A stretch of DNA of 64,000 nt from Haematococcus lacustris (GCA_030144725.1 JASKMD010000003.1:3731410-3795409); one strand, 5' to 3'. Positions 23,145 through 34,234 are shown, numbered from the stretch's first letter. A program made the numbers and translations. Notes: generated from the sequence alone by a model not told the origin.

Positions 23145-24776
23145 CTACCCTTGTTGGACAAACCCAATCTCTGCAGTTGGGAACAGGACATCAAAGGCTT
23201 GCCTGTTGGCTGAGGACAAACGTGCTACGTCAAAAATTTTCAATGTGATGCGCAGCACCTTCAGACAACGGCCCAGGCGCTGCATGAGAGCCAGGCCCCC
23301 TCCTGCTGACACCCCCTGCTGCCCCACCAGCCTACTGCTGCCGCTGACCAGGCTGGTGCTGGTGCTGGGCCCTGAGTGGCTGCTGCTGCTGGCCACAGTG
23401 GGCTGGAGGGGCTGGAGGGGCTGCTGGGCAGTGTGGCTGTGGCTGAGGTATTGCTCAGTCAGCAGGTCCACAGTGGCCTGGCTCAGGCACATGCAGTCAT
23501 CCAGCACCAGCCCTGCCTTGTTGCGCTCACACAGGTTGAGCGCAGCTGCAGCCAGCATCACCGCCCCAACCTCATCACCTAAACTAAATCCCTTCATGTC
23601 CTCGACTAACTCGTGCAGCTGCAAAGGGTGGGTGAGGCTGTGCAGGGGCAGGTAGGCGGCTGAGACCCATTCTAGGACCCTGACCTTCAGCTGCCTCCAG
23701 CTGCAGGCTGCGCTGGCCCGGGAGGAGGTCAGGCCAGAGAACCCATGCACCTCTAGGCATGTGATCTGGGTGAGTTCCAGCAAGGCGTCCAGCTGCTCCT
23801 GGCCCACCACAAGTTCATCCACCACCAGAGTGTGCAGGCTGGGTAGGTGGGCCAGCGCTGACAGCAATGCCATGAGCCCTGGCCCAGTCACAAGATAGTG
23901 TCCGACCTCATAATCCGTGAGCCTTAGCTGTTGCAATTGTGTCAAGCTGCTCACAGCCACGCTTAACCTGACCCAATCCCACTGCTCTCCCTCCTGAATC
24001 AAAATAGCCACTGCCAGCTGAGTCAGGGTGGGGGGTAAGGGCTCCAGTCCAGGCAGGATGCCAAGCTCCCCATCCTCTTGAACCCAACCAAGCAGGCTGA
24101 GTTCCTGCAGCCTGCTGCCAACGAATGGGGACATGCCAAGATCGCTTTCATGTGTGATGTCAGTGTCCACGAGGTCCAGGTGCCGCAGCCATGGCAGCAG
24201 CAGGGGGTGGTTGATGGCTGTTGCCAAGTGACCTATGCTTATCCTGACTTCCTGGAAAGTCAGGCTGGTCAGGGAGGGGAAGGAGGCGGCCAGGGCTGGG
24301 CTAAAACCAGGCCTCCATGGAAGATGCAAGTCCCATTGCCAGCTGATTGTCAGGCAGTCAACTGCCCCACACAGCGGCAGTGCCCTCAGCATCCAGGCAA
24401 CCAGACGGGCCGCCTCTGCTGATGCAGCAGCTGGCTCCGCTCTCTGACGATGCCATATAGGCTCTGTGAGCATCCGATCTGGTCGCAGTGTGAGGTGCAG
24501 CTTTGGCTGGTGCCTGTTCTGCAGGACCTCAGTCGGGAAGGGAGCAAGCTTATAAAGGTAGTGCTCAAAGGTGTCATTATAGGTTGGGTAGGTGAGCTGG
24601 ATCCTTGGAAACCTTCGCAGCAGAGCTGTGGCCAGGAGCTTGCTGGTCCTGAAAACTTGCAGCCGACTGCTTGCATCCAGCTGGCGCAGGACTGCATCCA
24701 ACAGGTTCGCCGGCAGGCCCTGCAGGCCCTGCAACTGCTGGCCCGTGATCACTTCGTCTTCCGACGACTTCTCCAT
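23145..24776 (-). CDS. F-box-like / leucine-rich-repeat protein, family copy 3
   Basis: 543 residues, nearly identical to copy 2 at the protein level. I see His to Tyr in TEQ(H/Y)LSH, KEFD changed to KIFD, and Leu to Phe in NRQA(L/F)D near the end. It was produced by the 3.49-kb tandem duplication. The frame stays open upstream to 25163, but the start is kept at the ATG corresponding to copies 1 and 2 (24776). Two intact near-identical copies imply either very recent duplication or ongoing homogenisation. Confidence 0.7.
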   Translation of the reverse strand: MEKSSEDEVITGQQLQGLQGLPANLLDAVLRQLDASSRLQVFRTSKLLATALLRRFPRIQLTYPTYNDTFEHYLYKLAPFPTEVLQNRHQPKLHLTLRPDRMLTEPIWHRQRAEPAAASAEAARLVAWMLRALPLCGAVDCLTISWQWDLHLPWRPGFSPALAASFPSLTSLTFQEVRISIGHLATAINHPLLLPWLRHLDLVDTDITHESDLGMSPFVGSRLQELSLLGWVQEDGELGILPGLEPLPPTLTQLAVAILIQEGEQWDWVRLSVAVSSLTQLQQLRLTDYEVGHYLVTGPGLMALLSALAHLPSLHTLVVDELVVGQEQLDALLELTQITCLEVHGFSGLTSSRASAACSWRQLKVRVLEWVSAAYLPLHSLTHPLQLHELVEDMKGFSLGDEVGAVMLAAAALNLCERNKAGLVLDDCMCLSQATVDLLTEQYLSHSHTAQQPLQPLQPTVASSSSHSGPSTSTSLVSGSSRLVGQQGVSAGGGLALMQRLGRCLKVLRITLKIFDVARLSSANRQAFDVLFPTAEIGFVQQG

Positions 24777-25163
24777 CAGGCCTACAGAGTCGTTGAAGGA
24801 AGCAAAGCAATACGATGAGTGCTGCAGAGCATACGACTGCTGGTGCACGGCGCGACCTACCTGCCCCAAGGCGTCAGCGACGTGCCCTAAGGACAGCACA
24901 GGATAGAACCTGGGAGTAGACACGAGCGTGCTCCGGTGATCGAGCCCTGCGCAGGGTATGTGCGAAGAGCTTCTATGCGCCTGATACAGACCAGCCGTGC
25001 CGTGTATGGCAAAGAATGCTCCAGTTTCTCTCATCTGTTTGACCAGGAGCACGGCTGTTTGCGGAGATGCCACGGCACAGTTCTGTTCTGAGCTGAGATG
25101 CCAGCACTTATACCTAGCACCACACCTGCAGCGCGTCAAGGTTACAGCTGGAGCTGCCTTCAC

Positions 25164-25904
25164 GGTGCCTCTTTGCTGACCCCTCCGAACCCCCTTGAAA
25201 TACCCGCCTCAGCGCTATAGGTCCAGGTCAAGGCCGACGTATTCACTCGATTGATTTGAGGTTCTGGCCAGCGCCGTCAGCGCCACTTGGACCGGGGTCT
25301 GCCATTGACATCACCACCAACGTCACCCACACGTCATTACAGCGACAGAGCCCAAAGAAGTGTAGGTGGGTGGTTAGACATCAGCACCTAGTCAGACGTG
25401 GTTCAGTGACTACTTCTTAGACTACGGCCTTGCCTCACTGCCCAACGCGCAGCTCCTGGCATCCATGTCCTAACTGGTCCTAACTCATGAGCTGGGAGTG
25501 TAGGTCTGCACACAACAACAAACACCAACAACAAGCACCAACAGCACCAGCCCACCCACAGCAGGCTGCAGCTTGTTGCTCAGGGCTGGTATGCAATGGT
25601 CACGCCTCGCTGCCTGGCGCCCCCCACCTGCCCCTCCCGCCCACTGCCTGCTGCCTCCCGCCCACTGTCTGACTGCCTCCAGCCTGCTGCACTGCCTCAA
25701 CATCCAGCGCCTCTGCTGTGGGGCGCTGGCCAGGGCTGGGTGCCACCCCAGCTGAGGGGGCTTGAGGGCTGTGCTGCGGCCCTGCTGCTGCTACAGCATG
25801 AGAAATGGTATACATCAAGGGGGGAGCTTGTGCCTGGAGGTGGCGCGGCTTGCTCCCACCACCTACCCTTCACTGCTAGGCACTGGCCCCTTGCATCCAT
25901 TCCT
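25164..25904. other. Intergenic; decayed upstream region and start of a HIR3-tail copy
   Basis: To about 25310 it resembles the upstream regions of copies 1 and 2. From about 25310 to 25480 it resembles the upstream region of the 49-kb family member (CTTAGACTACGGC, CCTGGCATCCATG). From 25480 to 25900 there is low-complexity CCTGCC-type sequence with no gene. Confidence 0.5.
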
Positions 25905-27360
25905 TAATCAACTTGAGGCCTGGAGGTTCTGGAGGGTCTGTTTAGGCCACTGCCCGGACTATGCTCTGGGAACAGGTGCGCTGCCGCGCCCGACCCTGCT
26001 GCCCACCCACCTCTGCCCCTGCTGCCCATTCAGCCCAGCTCCTCCCTGCCGCCCCTGGTGCCCCTGCTGCCAACATACCCTGCCAGCCCTGCCCCACCGT
26101 GCCACCAACATCACGCCTTGCTACTCACCACCCCAGCCGTGTGCTTAACCACTGACCCCATCACCCACCGCTGTGCCCGCCCTACGCAGCCCTACTCCAC
26201 CCGCTCAGCCCTGCCCGCCCTGCCTGCCCTTGTGAGTGCGTAGCCGCCGCCCGCCGTGTTTTAGTAGTCCCTCACCGCCTCCAGCCTGGCCCTGGACCTG
26301 CAGCGGCTGGAGCTGGCCTGCGCCTTCCTGCTCACTGACAGGCTGTGGGCTGTCGCCATGGCGGACCTGGCGCAGCTGGCGGTGGGCCTACACGCCAACA
26401 CGGCGCAGCGCAGGCTGCTCACGACCCCCTCCGCCCTCTACAGCCCCCGCCCCGCCAGCCTCTACTCAATAGCATCGGGCCCCACAGCCATGGGAGGTCA
26501 GCAGGGGCCGGGGTGGGTGGAGAAGTTGGAGCCGTCCTGGCAGCTGTCAGAGGTCAGTGGGGCGGCTGAGCGGGGGCCGCAGGGGCAGGGCGGCAGAAGA
26601 GGCACCAGGGGCTGCTAGGTGGTGGTGGGAGCAGGCATCAGAGGGTGCAGGGCCCAATAGGCCTCCTCCTGCTGCCTTGCATCCCTGCCTGTCCCTGCTG
26701 CTGGGTCTCAGCCCACCCCAACACCTGGCTGCCTGGTCCTTGTAGGTGCGGCAGCAGGGGGAGGGCGGGTGGGAGGTGCTGCTGGCCATGGCAGGACGCA
26801 TGCGCAAGAGGTTCCGCTCCACAGCCGCCAAGATCAACAACTCACGCGTGGTGGCGGTAAGGAGTGACACATGGGGCAGTGTGACATGGGTGGGGGTCCG
26901 GTGTGGGCAGTGTGAGCATGAGGTGTGGGGAGTGTGATCTGCCAGAACCCTGTGATGAAACAAGAAGTGTGAGACAAGCATTACTGGTGTTGCTGTGTGT
27001 GTTGTGTTGGTCCAGGTTGTGTCCAGCCTGATGCAAGCGCTGGTGGCAGCAGGGGAGGCACGCTGCCTGAGACTGCACCAGCAGCTGGGCGCCGCCTGCA
27101 ATGTGACCAGCCAGGGCAATGGCGTGACAGCAGCAGAGACACCCCCTTTTGGTGATGCCAACACCTCCTTCCCAGCTGCAGCTGCAGCAGCTGAGCCTGC
27201 CCAGGGAGCATCAGGTGCAGCTGGGGCTGCGACTGGTGCTGGGGCTGCAGGGGCGGGTGCAGCTGCTGAGCCTGTGTTGCCCCAACCAAAAGCTGCGCCA
27301 CAGCACATGGGCATGATGCTGCAATACAAGCTGAAAACCAGTCCTGAGCCAGGCGCCAAT

Positions 27361-27400
<40 letters not shown>

Positions 27401-27903
27401 GTCAGCAGCGGCAGGGGTTTAGGGGTTGGGAACTGTTGCAGTGCACCTGCAGCCGGTCAGGCCAGGCTCAGGGGCCCGGGCTTAGAGGTGTTGCAGTGCT
27501 TGAAGCAGATGTTGGCGGCAGTGTTACCAAAGACGGCTGGACTGTATTTTACCGTATACCGTTTTCCCGTAAATACTGTGCCGTATGTACCGTTTTTCCG
27601 TATATACTGTACCGTACAAAACGATTATACGGAAAATACAGACCGTACAGAGCCGTATTTGGTAACACTGGTTGGCGGTGGTGGTTGGCTGCCAGGCGGC
27701 AGGAGTGCTAAGTCTGTGCTCAGGTGAAGGCCTGGCGGCATGCCAGCGCGCCATGATGACCATGTGGCAGACGATTAGCTACGACTGCATCGCGCACTGC
27801 TCACACACGGACATCGCAGCCGCTGCCGCAGCCCAGCCGCAGCAAGCTAGCGATGTGGCCAAGGCGTGCGAGGCGGTGTTGACCAAAGTCAACGCGTTGT
27901 AGG
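25905..27903 (+). pseudogene. Partial, broken copy of the HIR3/CABIN1 3' exons (copy A)
   Basis: Matches 9600-11650 of the parent gene. The end of the exon at 9651 (GGCCACTGCCCGGACTATGC) recurs at about 25943. The next exon has lost its acceptor and first codons, has a 2-base deletion near 26256 (GTTTTAGTAG), and lacks about 165 bases before the donor at 26550. The exon at 26746-26856 is intact. The last exon (from 27016) lacks an internal block, carries a 152-bp MITE, and stops at 27901. It cannot encode the parental C-terminus. Confidence 0.85.
27519..27670. mobile_element. 152-bp hAT-type MITE with 8-bp target duplication
   Basis: Terminal inverted repeats CAGTGTTACCAAAGACGGCT and its complement (one mismatch) bound an AT-rich core of TACCGTAT-like motifs. 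GTTGGCGG lies on both sides (27511-27518 and 27671-27678). The parent gene has a single GTTGGCGG at the equivalent place (about 11428), which serves as an empty site. The 8-bp duplication and CAGTG ends are typical of hAT elements. No coding capacity. Confidence 0.93.
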
Positions 27904-28886
27904 GCACGCCGAGCAACACGCTGGCAGCAACACAGCAGCAAACGAGACATGATCAGGCGAGGGCGCAAGCTGCGGCATCAGCGGCATCAGCGGCACAGGC
28001 GTCGCGCAAGGGCAGTCGCGAAGATACGTCGCGAAGATACGTCGAGGGAACAAGGATGAGAAACGTGTGATGAGCGCACCGTCACCGGTAGACCTCCCCG
28101 TCTGAACCGTAGCAGGTAATAGCCACACCGTCTCACATCGCGGTGCGGCTAATGCCCTTGCTCCATCAGCTGGGTACCTGTAGTGCTGGGAGGTGCCAGG
28201 TTGCTGAGCCTGTGGTGAGTGCGTCTTCGGTGCAACAGTGTCACGAGTTCTTCTGTGCCATCTTCTGAGAGCTGTCACCTGCTGTGTGAGCCACCATCTA
28301 CCTGTGTAAACCTCTGGAGTGACGCTGAAACCAGGGAAGGAGACATGAGATGAGGGGTGTCTTGAGATGGAGGAGATGGAGGAGACCTGAGATGAGGGGA
28401 CCTGAGATTAGAGGTGATGGGATAAGGGTGGAGGCACAGCAAGAGTCGTGGTTGGACACAGACTACGAGTAATAAAGACAAACTGTGCTAGCTAGCTGGT
28501 TGGGGCGAGAGAGGTGGGTGTAACAGTTCCCAGTTACGAATGTTGTTATCACCGCTAGTAGTGCAGGGGTTGCAGCTGCTGCTATACACATTCTATTGGG
28601 TGTCTTCCAACAGCGCAGTAGCAACACCGGTAACAGGGTAGTTGTAAGTAGCTGACACTAGAGGGTTTGGCCTGTTTAAGGCAGGGCACACCACGCCTAA
28701 CTTCACCACCATCAGGTTCATCTGGGTGATGAGCTCAAAGTCAACCATCACTACCCAGCACATGACCACGGCACATCATGGCAGAGCTGCTGCACCTCAT
28801 GGCACACCTCAGCCCACCCACATCAGCTTGCAAGCCATCATGATGCAGTGTGGGGTAGCAGGGAGGGCACACAGCCATGCAGTGTT
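27904..28886. other. Intergenic between HIR3 copy A and F-box/LRR copy 4
   Basis: 28100-28210 is a degraded HIR3 3' flank. 28300-28480 is a GAGATGAGGGG-rich stretch resembling 31580-31690. 28500-28650 resembles 36665-36780 (GTGTAACAGTT, CAGCTGCTGCT). 28660-28886 is the conserved family 3' flank. No gene is called. Confidence 0.5.
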
Positions 28887-30557
28887 TCACCATATTGGAA
28901 CGAAGCAAACGTCTGCATTCGGGAACAGGACATCTAAGGCTTGCTGGTTGGCTGAGGAAAGACAATATTTGCTCAGTCCCTGCTTTTTGATGCGCACCGC
29001 CTTCACGTCACGACCCAGGCGCTGCATGAGAGGGTGGGCCCCCGCTGCCGACCCCCCCTGCTGGACCCCCTGCCCAGTGCTGCTGCCCGGCCCCCCTGGC
29101 GTGATGTGCCCCTCTGGGCAGCTGCTGCTGGGCAGGCTGGTGCTGGGACCTGAGTAACTGCTGTTGCTGGCCACAGTGGGGTGGAGAAGGTGTTGGGCAG
29201 TGCGGCGGCTGTGGCTGAGGTGTTGCTCAGTCAACAGGTCCACAGTGGCCTTGCTCAGGCACATGCCACCATCCAACACCAGGCCTGCCTTGTTGTTCTC
29301 ACACAGGTTGAGCTCAGCTGCAGCCAGCACCTCTATACTCGGTTCCTCAATGTACCTCATCATGTTCCCCAATGCGAAGTTCTCCATCATGTTCCCTACC
29401 AGTTGATGCAGGTGCAGAGGGTGAGTGAGGTTGTGCAGGGGCAGGTAGGCGGCTGTGACCCAGTCCATCGTGTTCACCTCCAGCTGCCTCCAGCTGCAGG
29501 CTGCGCTGGCCCGGGAGGAGGTCAGGCCAGAGAAATTCATGATACTCAGGTGTGTGATCTGGGTGAGAGCCAGCAAGGCGTCCAGCTGCTCATGGCCCAC
29601 CACATATTCGGACATCTGCAGAGTGTGCAGGCGGGGTAGGTGGGCCAGCGCTGACAGCAGTGCCATGGGCCCTAGCCCAGTCTCGTACAAACCTCTGTTC
29701 TCATCAGTGAGCCTTAGCTGCTCCAGCTGTGTCAAGCTGCTCACAGCGGCGGCTGTCCTGTCCCAATCCCAAGAACCTCGATAAGAACCTTTCACTACCA
29801 GCTGAGTAAGGGTGGGGGGTAAGGGCACCAGTCCAGACAGGAGCTCATCCTCCCCGTCCACGTCAACGTCAGCATCCAGGCTGAGTGTCTGCAGCCTGCT
29901 GCCAATGAAGGGAGACCTGCCGGGCTGGCCTTTATGTGTGATGGTGATGCCATCGATGTCCAGGTGCAGCAGCTGTGGCAACAGCAGGGGGTGGTTGATG
30001 GCTGTCGCCAACTGACCTATGCTTAGTCTGCCACAAGAGAAGGTCAGGCTCGTCAGGGAGGGGAAGGAGGCGGCCAGGGTTGCGCTGAAAGCAGGCTTCC
30101 ATGGAAGTCGCAAGTCCCATGACCATTTGATAGTCAGGCTGTCAACTGCCCCACACAGCGGCACTGCCCCCAGCATCCAGGCAACCAGATGGGCCGCATC
30201 TGCTGCTGCAGCTGGCTCCGCTCTGTGACGTTGCATGATTGCATCCGTGAGGCAACTGGCTGGCTGCAGTGTGAGGCGCAGCTTTGGTTGCTGCCTCATC
30301 TGCAGGGCCTCAGTCAGGGAGGGAGCCAGTTCACGAAGGTGTTGCCCAAGGAAGTCATGCGGGGTAGGGTAAGTGAGCTGGATCCTTGGAACTACTCGCA
30401 GCAGAGCTGCGGCCAGGATCTTGCTGGTCCTGAAGACTGGCAGCTGACTGCTTGCATCCAGCTGGCTCAGGACTACAGATAAAACTTCCGCTGGCAGGGC
30501 CTGCAGGCCCTGCAGTTGCTTGCCCTTGTTCACGTCGGCTGCTGACGACTTCTCCAT
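28887..30557 (-). CDS. F-box-like / leucine-rich-repeat protein, family copy 4
   Basis: 556 residues from the ATG at 30557 (MEKSSAADV), which follows a GATGTAG acceptor as in the other copies; the matching donor CAG|GTAGGC is near 30638. The F-box-like segment is LPAEVLSVVLSQLDASSQLPVF with SKILAAALLR. LRRs include LLHLDIDGITITH, LQTLSLDADVDVDGEDELL and LEQLRLTDENR. The copy has an acidic Asp-rich repeat and a duplicated block EN-FALGNMM(RY) before the conserved SIEVLAAAELNLCENNKAGL motif, shared with copy 5. The tail KAVRIKKQGLSKYCLSSAN is more divergent. No frame break is seen. Confidence 0.7.
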   Translation of the reverse strand: MEKSSAADVNKGKQLQGLQALPAEVLSVVLSQLDASSQLPVFRTSKILAAALLRVVPRIQLTYPTPHDFLGQHLRELAPSLTEALQMRQQPKLRLTLQPASCLTDAIMQRHRAEPAAAADAAHLVAWMLGAVPLCGAVDSLTIKWSWDLRLPWKPAFSATLAASFPSLTSLTFSCGRLSIGQLATAINHPLLLPQLLHLDIDGITITHKGQPGRSPFIGSRLQTLSLDADVDVDGEDELLSGLVPLPPTLTQLVVKGSYRGSWDWDRTAAAVSSLTQLEQLRLTDENRGLYETGLGPMALLSALAHLPRLHTLQMSEYVVGHEQLDALLALTQITHLSIMNFSGLTSSRASAACSWRQLEVNTMDWVTAAYLPLHNLTHPLHLHQLVGNMMENFALGNMMRYIEEPSIEVLAAAELNLCENNKAGLVLDGGMCLSKATVDLLTEQHLSHSRRTAQHLLHPTVASNSSYSGPSTSLPSSSCPEGHITPGGPGSSTGQGVQQGGSAAGAHPLMQRLGRDVKAVRIKKQGLSKYCLSSANQQALDVLFPNADVCFVPIW

Positions 30558-31981
30558 CGGGCCTACATCGCCAACAAAGATTGCAAGCAAGACGATGAGT
30601 ACTGTAGAGCCTAGGGCTGTTGGTGCACAGCAAGGCCTACCTGCTGCAGGTAGTCAGCGGCAGCCCACAGGACAGGTGCACGGCTTAGGTGCACAGCTTA
30701 GGTGCACGGCAAGACCTACCTGCTGCAAGGCGTCGGTGACGAGCCCTCGGGACAGGACAGCACTTTGTCTATAGTTCCGTCATCCGGATATTCCGTCATC
30801 AAAATAAATAAATAAAGGCTTTATCTACGTGCTCTGAGTTTATGACTGTTGCATGCCTCGCACTGGTTGCGTGTATAGGATGGTATTCTATTTCATGATT
30901 GCATGATTCTATTCAACAGAATTGTAAGTGTACGGCCCACAAGCATCAACGCTGACAGGAAAAGGGGTTATAGTGGAAGTCATCCAGCCCATCTTCTGTC
31001 GGTCTTCTGTGTGTCGTGGCTATGGACCTGTGAGTGGTGACATGTTCGACTACGATTTCAGTGTGACATGGCGCTCTGAAGCTAGTTATCTAGCAGTATA
31101 TGCAATGCAAGATCTGTGCTCCTCAACGAAATCATATGAACATTGTCACCTGCACGAGTGCCACACTGACGACCTGGATGATGTGTGAAGGTGTCAGTGG
31201 CTGTTGGTAGTGTTTCCACCCCTCAAAACCTTCAATGCTACCCAGTTACCCATGCTTGAAGGGGTGAGTAGAAAAGCTGCTACACTAACATACAACAGCC
31301 TGCCAAGCTAAAAAATGGCTGGGTATGTCACTTAGCTACAATCCACTGTGCATGATTGTGGCGAATGGCCTGCATTGCGGTGCGGTTGATGCTGGCCCTT
31401 GCTCCATCAACTGGCACGTTGTGCAGTTCATACAACCGTGGCGCAATGCAAACATGTTGGTGGGCATGCTACTTCTTGTGCTGGGTGCTGCCTGGCTGCT
31501 AGGCTGGGCCGTGCCTGTGGTTAGTACCTTGCGATGCAACAGCTACATGCCAGTGCTGTGAGCTTGTACAAGCAAGCCATACTGATAAGAGGAGGATATC
31601 AGAGAAGGAGGCCTGGGATGAGGGGTGTGAGTGATAGGATAGGGGGAAAAACTGTAAAACAAGAGTGGTAACAACACAAACTACGGGGGTTTGGAGATGG
31701 TGGATGGGAGCAGGGGGGGATTATAGGGTACATGAGGCATCCACTGGCTGCCACTACACGTTAAGCCTGTGTCAGGCAGGGCAAACCGTGCATCACTTGA
31801 CCACCATCAGGATCACCTGGGTGATGGAGCTCAGGGTCAACATCACCACCCAGCACATGACCACGGCACATCATGGCAGAGCCGCCGCACCTCATGGCAC
31901 ACCTCAGCCCACTCCAACCAACTTGCAAGCCATCATGATGCAGTGTGGGGTAGCAGGGAGGGCACACAGCCTTGCAGGGTT
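30558..31981. other. Intergenic with a relic of the HIR3 3' flank
   Basis: 30600-30780 repeats the TGCACGGCAAGACCTACCTGCTGC block found at family 5' ends. 30780-30930 is AT-rich (AAATAAATAAATAAAGG). 31350-31515 matches the HIR3 3' flank at 11890-12035, a fourth, exon-less remnant. 31735-31981 is the family 3' flank. The open frame at 31325-31561 looks like a membrane peptide but lies in this relic and is not called. Confidence 0.5.
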
Positions 31982-33607
31982 TTACCAATGTTGGCTGAAT
32001 TTGATGGCTGCACTCGGGAACAGGACAGGTAAGGCTTGCTGATTGGCTGGGGACAGAAGTGCTTCGCCCTGCGTAGTAATGCGCAGCTCCTTCACGTGAC
32101 GGCCCAGGCGCTGCATGAGAGGTTGGGTCTCTGCCGCTGACCCCTGCTGCCCACCCTGCCCAGTGCTGCTGCCTGGCCCCCCTGGCGTGATGTGCCCCTC
32201 AGGGCTGCTGCTGCTGGCCACAGAGGGGTGGGGGGGCTGCTGGTCGGTAGGGCAGATGTGGCTGAGGTATTGCTCAGTCAGCAGGTCCACAGTGGCCTTG
32301 CTCAGGCACAGGTTCCCATCCAGCACCAGCCCTGCCTTGTTGCGCTCACACAGGTTGAGCTCAGCTGCAGCCAGCACCTCAATACTCGGTTCCTCAATGT
32401 ACCTCATCATGTTCCCCAATGCGAAGTTCTCCATCATGTTCCCTACCAGTTGATGCAGGTGCAGAGGGTGAGTGAGGTTGTGCAGGGGCAGGTAGGCGGC
32501 TGTGACCCAGTCCATCGTGTTCACCTCCAGCTGCCTCCAGCTGCAGGCTGCGCTGGCACGGGAGGAGGTCAGGCCAGAGAATTTCATGATACTCAGGTGT
32601 GTGATCTGGGTGAGAGCCAGCAAGGCGTCCAGCTGCTCCTGGCCCACCTCGAATTCAGACATCTGCAGAGTGTGCAGGCGGGGTAGGTGGGCCAGCGCTG
32701 GCAGCAGCGCTATGAGCCCTGGCCCACTCTCGTAATAAGCTCTTATTTCATCAGTGAGCCTTAGCTGCTGCAACTGAGTCAAGCTGCTCACAGCCGCTGC
32801 TATACTGCCCCAATCCAACTGATCCGAAAAATTACTGCTCACTACCAGCTGAGTAAGGGTGGGGGGTAAGGGCACCAGTCCATACAGGAGCTCATCCTGC
32901 CCGTCCACGTCAACGTCCGCATCCAGGCTGAGTGTCTGCAGCCTGCTGCCAATAAAGGGAGACCTGCCGGGCTGGCCTTGATGTGTGATAGTGATGCCAT
33001 TGATGTCCAGGTGCAGCAGCTGTGGCAACAGCAGGGGGTGGTTGATGGCATTTGCCAAGTGAGCTATGCTTAGTCTGCCACAAGAGAAGGTCAGGCTCGT
33101 CAGGGAGGGGAAGGAGGCGGCCAGGGTTGCGCTGAAAGCAGGCTCCCAAGGAAGATCCAAGGGGTAGTGCCATTCAATAGTCAGGCAGTCAACTGCCCCA
33201 CACAGCGGCACTGCTCCCAGCATCCGGGCAACCAGACGAGCCGCAACTGATGCTGCAGCAGCTGGCTCTGTTTCCCCACGTTGCTCTACTGCATCTGTTA
33301 GGCTACTGGTTGGCTGCAGTGTGAGGTGCAGCTTTGGCTGCTGCCTGTTCTGCAGGACCTCAGTCAGGAAAGGTGCCAGCTCACGAAGGTGTTGCCCAAG
33401 GAAGTCAGGCGGGGTAGGGTAAGTGAGCTGGATCCTTGGAGATATCCGCAGCAGAGCTGTAGCCAGGAGCTTGCTGGTCATGAAGACTGGCAGCCTACTG
33501 CTTGCATCCAGCTGGCTCAGGATTGCATCCAGGAGTTCCATTGGCAGGCTCTGCAGGCCCTGCAACTGCTGGCTCTTGTTCACGTCGCCTGCAGATGACT
33601 TCCTCAT
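31982..33607 (-). CDS. F-box-like / leucine-rich-repeat protein, family copy 5
   Basis: 541 residues from the ATG at 33607 (MRKSSAGDV), the position equivalent to MEKSS in the other copies. It is closest to copy 4: the same LQTLSLDADVDVDG repeat, the same FALGNMMRYIEEPSIEVLAA block and the same LSIM(N/K)FSGLTSSRASAACSW motif. Its N-terminal segment differs (LPMELLDAILSQLDASSRLPVFMTSK). Its 3' end lies about 250 bp from the conserved family 3' flank. Frame open, no breaks. Confidence 0.7.
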   Translation of the reverse strand: MRKSSAGDVNKSQQLQGLQSLPMELLDAILSQLDASSRLPVFMTSKLLATALLRISPRIQLTYPTPPDFLGQHLRELAPFLTEVLQNRQQPKLHLTLQPTSSLTDAVEQRGETEPAAAASVAARLVARMLGAVPLCGAVDCLTIEWHYPLDLPWEPAFSATLAASFPSLTSLTFSCGRLSIAHLANAINHPLLLPQLLHLDINGITITHQGQPGRSPFIGSRLQTLSLDADVDVDGQDELLYGLVPLPPTLTQLVVSSNFSDQLDWGSIAAAVSSLTQLQQLRLTDEIRAYYESGPGLIALLPALAHLPRLHTLQMSEFEVGQEQLDALLALTQITHLSIMKFSGLTSSRASAACSWRQLEVNTMDWVTAAYLPLHNLTHPLHLHQLVGNMMENFALGNMMRYIEEPSIEVLAAAELNLCERNKAGLVLDGNLCLSKATVDLLTEQYLSHICPTDQQPPHPSVASSSSPEGHITPGGPGSSTGQGGQQGSAAETQPLMQRLGRHVKELRITTQGEALLSPANQQALPVLFPSAAIKFSQHW

Positions 33608-34234
33608 CGGGCCTAACATCGTCAAGAAAGATAGCAAAGCAAGACGATGAGTACTGCAGAGCTGGGTAGGACTGTTGGTGCACAGCAAGGCCTACCTGCT
33701 CGGTGACGAGCCCACAGGACAGCACAGGGTAGGACCTGGGAGTAGAAGAGAATTTGAATCCGGTATCTGATCCCTGCCACGGATGGACCTCGGGAGTAGA
33801 GGAGAGCGTGTTCCGGTATTTGAGCCCGCGACGGGCACGTGTGACCCTGGACAAGTTCAAGTTTGAGTTGCGGAAAGGCGCAATTAGACCCACCCCCTCG
33901 TCACCCACAATGCCACCACAGCCGTGCCACCTCGCAGTCGCAATCCAGCTTGGGCGCCGACAGCGACAGACACCCCACTTTTCAAAGAAGGTGCAAATGA
34001 GTGCCGCACTGCCTAACTCGCGAGCCCTGGCATACATCTATTTCTGCATAAACACCCCAGGGCTGTAACCCAAGAGCTAAGATCGTAGGGTTACATATCA
34101 GCCCGCGCACTGCCACAGTCAAATCACATGGGGCCAATGCCCGTCCTATGCTTTGAGAACAGGAAGATGCCTGACCCCTTCCATCCATTCCTGCATCAAA
34201 TTGTAAGATTTTGAGTAAACGAAGGCAACAAAGG
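33608..34234. other. Intergenic, upstream region of copy 5
   Basis: Contains the family 5' exon region and a stretch (33880-34050) resembling the upstream DNA of copies 1-3 (GCACCGACAGCGACGG-like, CCTGGCATCCATCTA-like). No gene is seen. Confidence 0.45.

Larger units (their letters stand above)
17717..24970. repeat. 3.49-kb tandem duplication (two full units plus a partial third)
   Basis: Sequence from about 17717 recurs from about 21211 and again from about 24703. The offset is 3494 bp, falling to 3492 after a 2-bp indel near 18166/21660. The two full units are almost identical over coding and non-coding sequence. The third is near-identical only to about 24970 and recognisably similar to about 25310. 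Each unit starts inside the F-box region of one gene and runs through its upstream region into the 3' part of the next. Confidence 0.9.

Noticed and set aside
23145..25163. 672-residue form of F-box/LRR copy 3
   Set aside because: The extra N-terminal part reads through the conserved 5'-UTR intron and upstream region; the start shared by all copies is at 24776.
31325..31561. Small membrane protein (LLLVLGAAWLLGW)
   Set aside because: Lies in a relic of the HIR3 3' flank; the related sequence at 11883-12092 does not preserve the frame.
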